Virus record (IMG/VR): IMGVR_UViG_3300005513_000031
Span: 1 to 21,829 of that record
Length of the DNA: 21,829 nucleotides
Direction: 5' to 3' (one strand)
DNA from: a virus
Of the stretch, positions 21,232-21,829 are shown piece by piece. Within the stretch, counting starts at the first letter, position 1; every line of letters starts with the position of its first letter. Below the pieces are notes generated by a model, which saw only the letters and a program-made list of their open reading frames with translations, searched no databases and was not told the DNA's origin. The position numbers and the translations under genes are program-made.

Positions 21232-21829
21232 ATGGCTGACGGATTATCGGCATTCGGCTTACCGCCGCAGCAGAACGCACCCCCGTTACCGCCGCCCGCG
21301 CCTGTCCAACCGAACTACCCAATAGCAGCCCCCGGCACAGTCGATGCGGGGGCTTCGCCGTTTATGGGTCAACGGTTACCGCCTGCCGCGAGCGTACCTC
21401 CGTTACCCCCGGCTCCGCCCGTCGCTACTGCGCCAACTAATAATGGGCCGCGCGGTTTAGGTACGCCGCCTGCACAGGATGAACCGCACCCGCTGACACT
21501 GCCCGAAGCTTTGCAGCAGTGGGCACAGGTCAATGGTCGCAAGCCTACGGCTGATGAATTCGACCAGATTGCTAATGACTATCGCACTAATACTTTCGTG
21601 CCTACAATCACGAAGCTAAAGGGTGTAAAGTCAGATGCTATTAAGGCCGAAGAAGCTTCGTTCGATAACCAAGTACAGCAAGTCCGTAATCAACTTTATC
21701 CGGCTCCCCCGCCGAGTGCTGGCGGCACCGCTGGTAATATAGCGCTGTCTGCGGGCCAGCAATTCGGCGGACGCCTACTCAATAACGCAGCGCAGGTATT
21801 CGGTTTAGCTGGTGGTGGTTTAGCTGGTG
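21232..21829 (+). CDS. Start of a larger, proline-rich internal virion protein (3' end outside window)
   Basis: From ATG 21232 the frame stays open to the window edge for 199 residues. GGAG at 21218-21221, 10 bases upstream, supports the start. Residues 10-85 are very rich in Pro and Ala (PPLPPPAPVQP, VPPLPPAPP), a flexible linker; residues 88-155 are helical and charged (LPEALQQWAQVNGRKPTADE); and after 164 a Gly/Ala-rich hydrophobic stretch begins (GNIALSAGQQFGGRLL). In short-tailed phages the gene after the hydrolase is often a very large internal or ejection protein, so this may be the N-terminus of one, but only the first part can be judged. A strong hairpin lies at 21327-21354. Confidence 0.65.
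   Translation, partial: MADGLSAFGLPPQQNAPPLPPPAPVQPNYPIAAPGTVDAGASPFMGQRLPPAASVPPLPPAPPVATAPTNNGPRGLGTPPAQDEPHPLTLPEALQQWAQVNGRKPTADEFDQIANDYRTNTFVPTITKLKGVKSDAIKAEEASFDNQVQQVRNQLYPAPPPSAGGTAGNIALSAGQQFGGRLLNNAAQVFGLAGGGLAG
21327..21354 (+). other. Strong hairpin in the coding region
   Basis: AGCCCCCG (21327-21334) pairs perfectly with CGGGGGCT (21347-21354) around a 12-base loop. There is no T-run after it, so it is not a typical terminator. It lies in the proline-rich coding part and may simply result from the C-rich and G-rich codons there. Confidence 0.35.

Noticed and set aside
1-21829. tRNA genes, CRISPR arrays, integrase, insertion sequences, defence or toxin genes
   Set aside because: Reading through both strands showed no cloverleaf-like sequence, no regular spaced repeats and no transposase, integrase or nuclease motifs.

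Overview
The window is part of the late, virion-building region of a tailed phage with a short, podovirus-type tail that infects a Gram-negative host. The host type follows from the Rz/Rz1 spanin pair at the left edge, since an outer-membrane lipoprotein spanin only makes sense in a two-membrane cell. The phage type follows from the gene order spanins, portal, scaffold, major capsid protein, connector-type proteins, tail appendages, tail nozzle, internal/ejection proteins, and from the absence of a tail tube, tape measure or sheath gene. I cannot name the phage or genus. All genes are on the + strand and almost nothing is non-coding: no stretch over about 20 bases lacks a gene, and I see no tRNA, CRISPR array, integrase or insertion sequence.

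Layout. 1-425: end of the inner-membrane spanin, with the outer-membrane spanin overlapping it in another frame. 412-3870: portal, a very basic small protein, a small helical protein and the scaffold. 3888-5619: major capsid protein, a probable capsid accessory protein and a 52-residue protein, each with its own strong Shine-Dalgarno. 5635-7315: two connector-type proteins and a small protein of unknown role; a terminator-like hairpin lies just inside the first. 7308-15503: about 8 kb of tail-appendage genes. 15503-17329: tail nozzle-type protein. 17326-21829: internal or ejection proteins, including a lysozyme-fold peptidoglycan hydrolase and the start of a probable large protein that runs off the window.

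Outside the capsid block, successive genes mostly overlap by 1 or 4 bases (TAATG, TGATG, ATGA, GTGA) or sit 1 base apart, so translation is probably coupled along the operon.

The most unusual part is the appendage region. Four separate genes (7308, 7789, 10359, 14091) carry the same N-terminal module, followed by a beta-rich segment that ends in a Cys-Cys or Cys-x-Cys motif; the rest of each protein differs. Between them lie a 353-residue fibre-like protein, a 194-residue structural protein, a fibre with a high-GC C-terminal domain, and an 867-residue protein with three or four lectin-like domains. This looks like a multi-part adhesion apparatus built from duplicated docking modules and exchangeable tips. 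A second paralogous pair (17843 and 18613) lies among the internal proteins. All functions are read from sequence alone.
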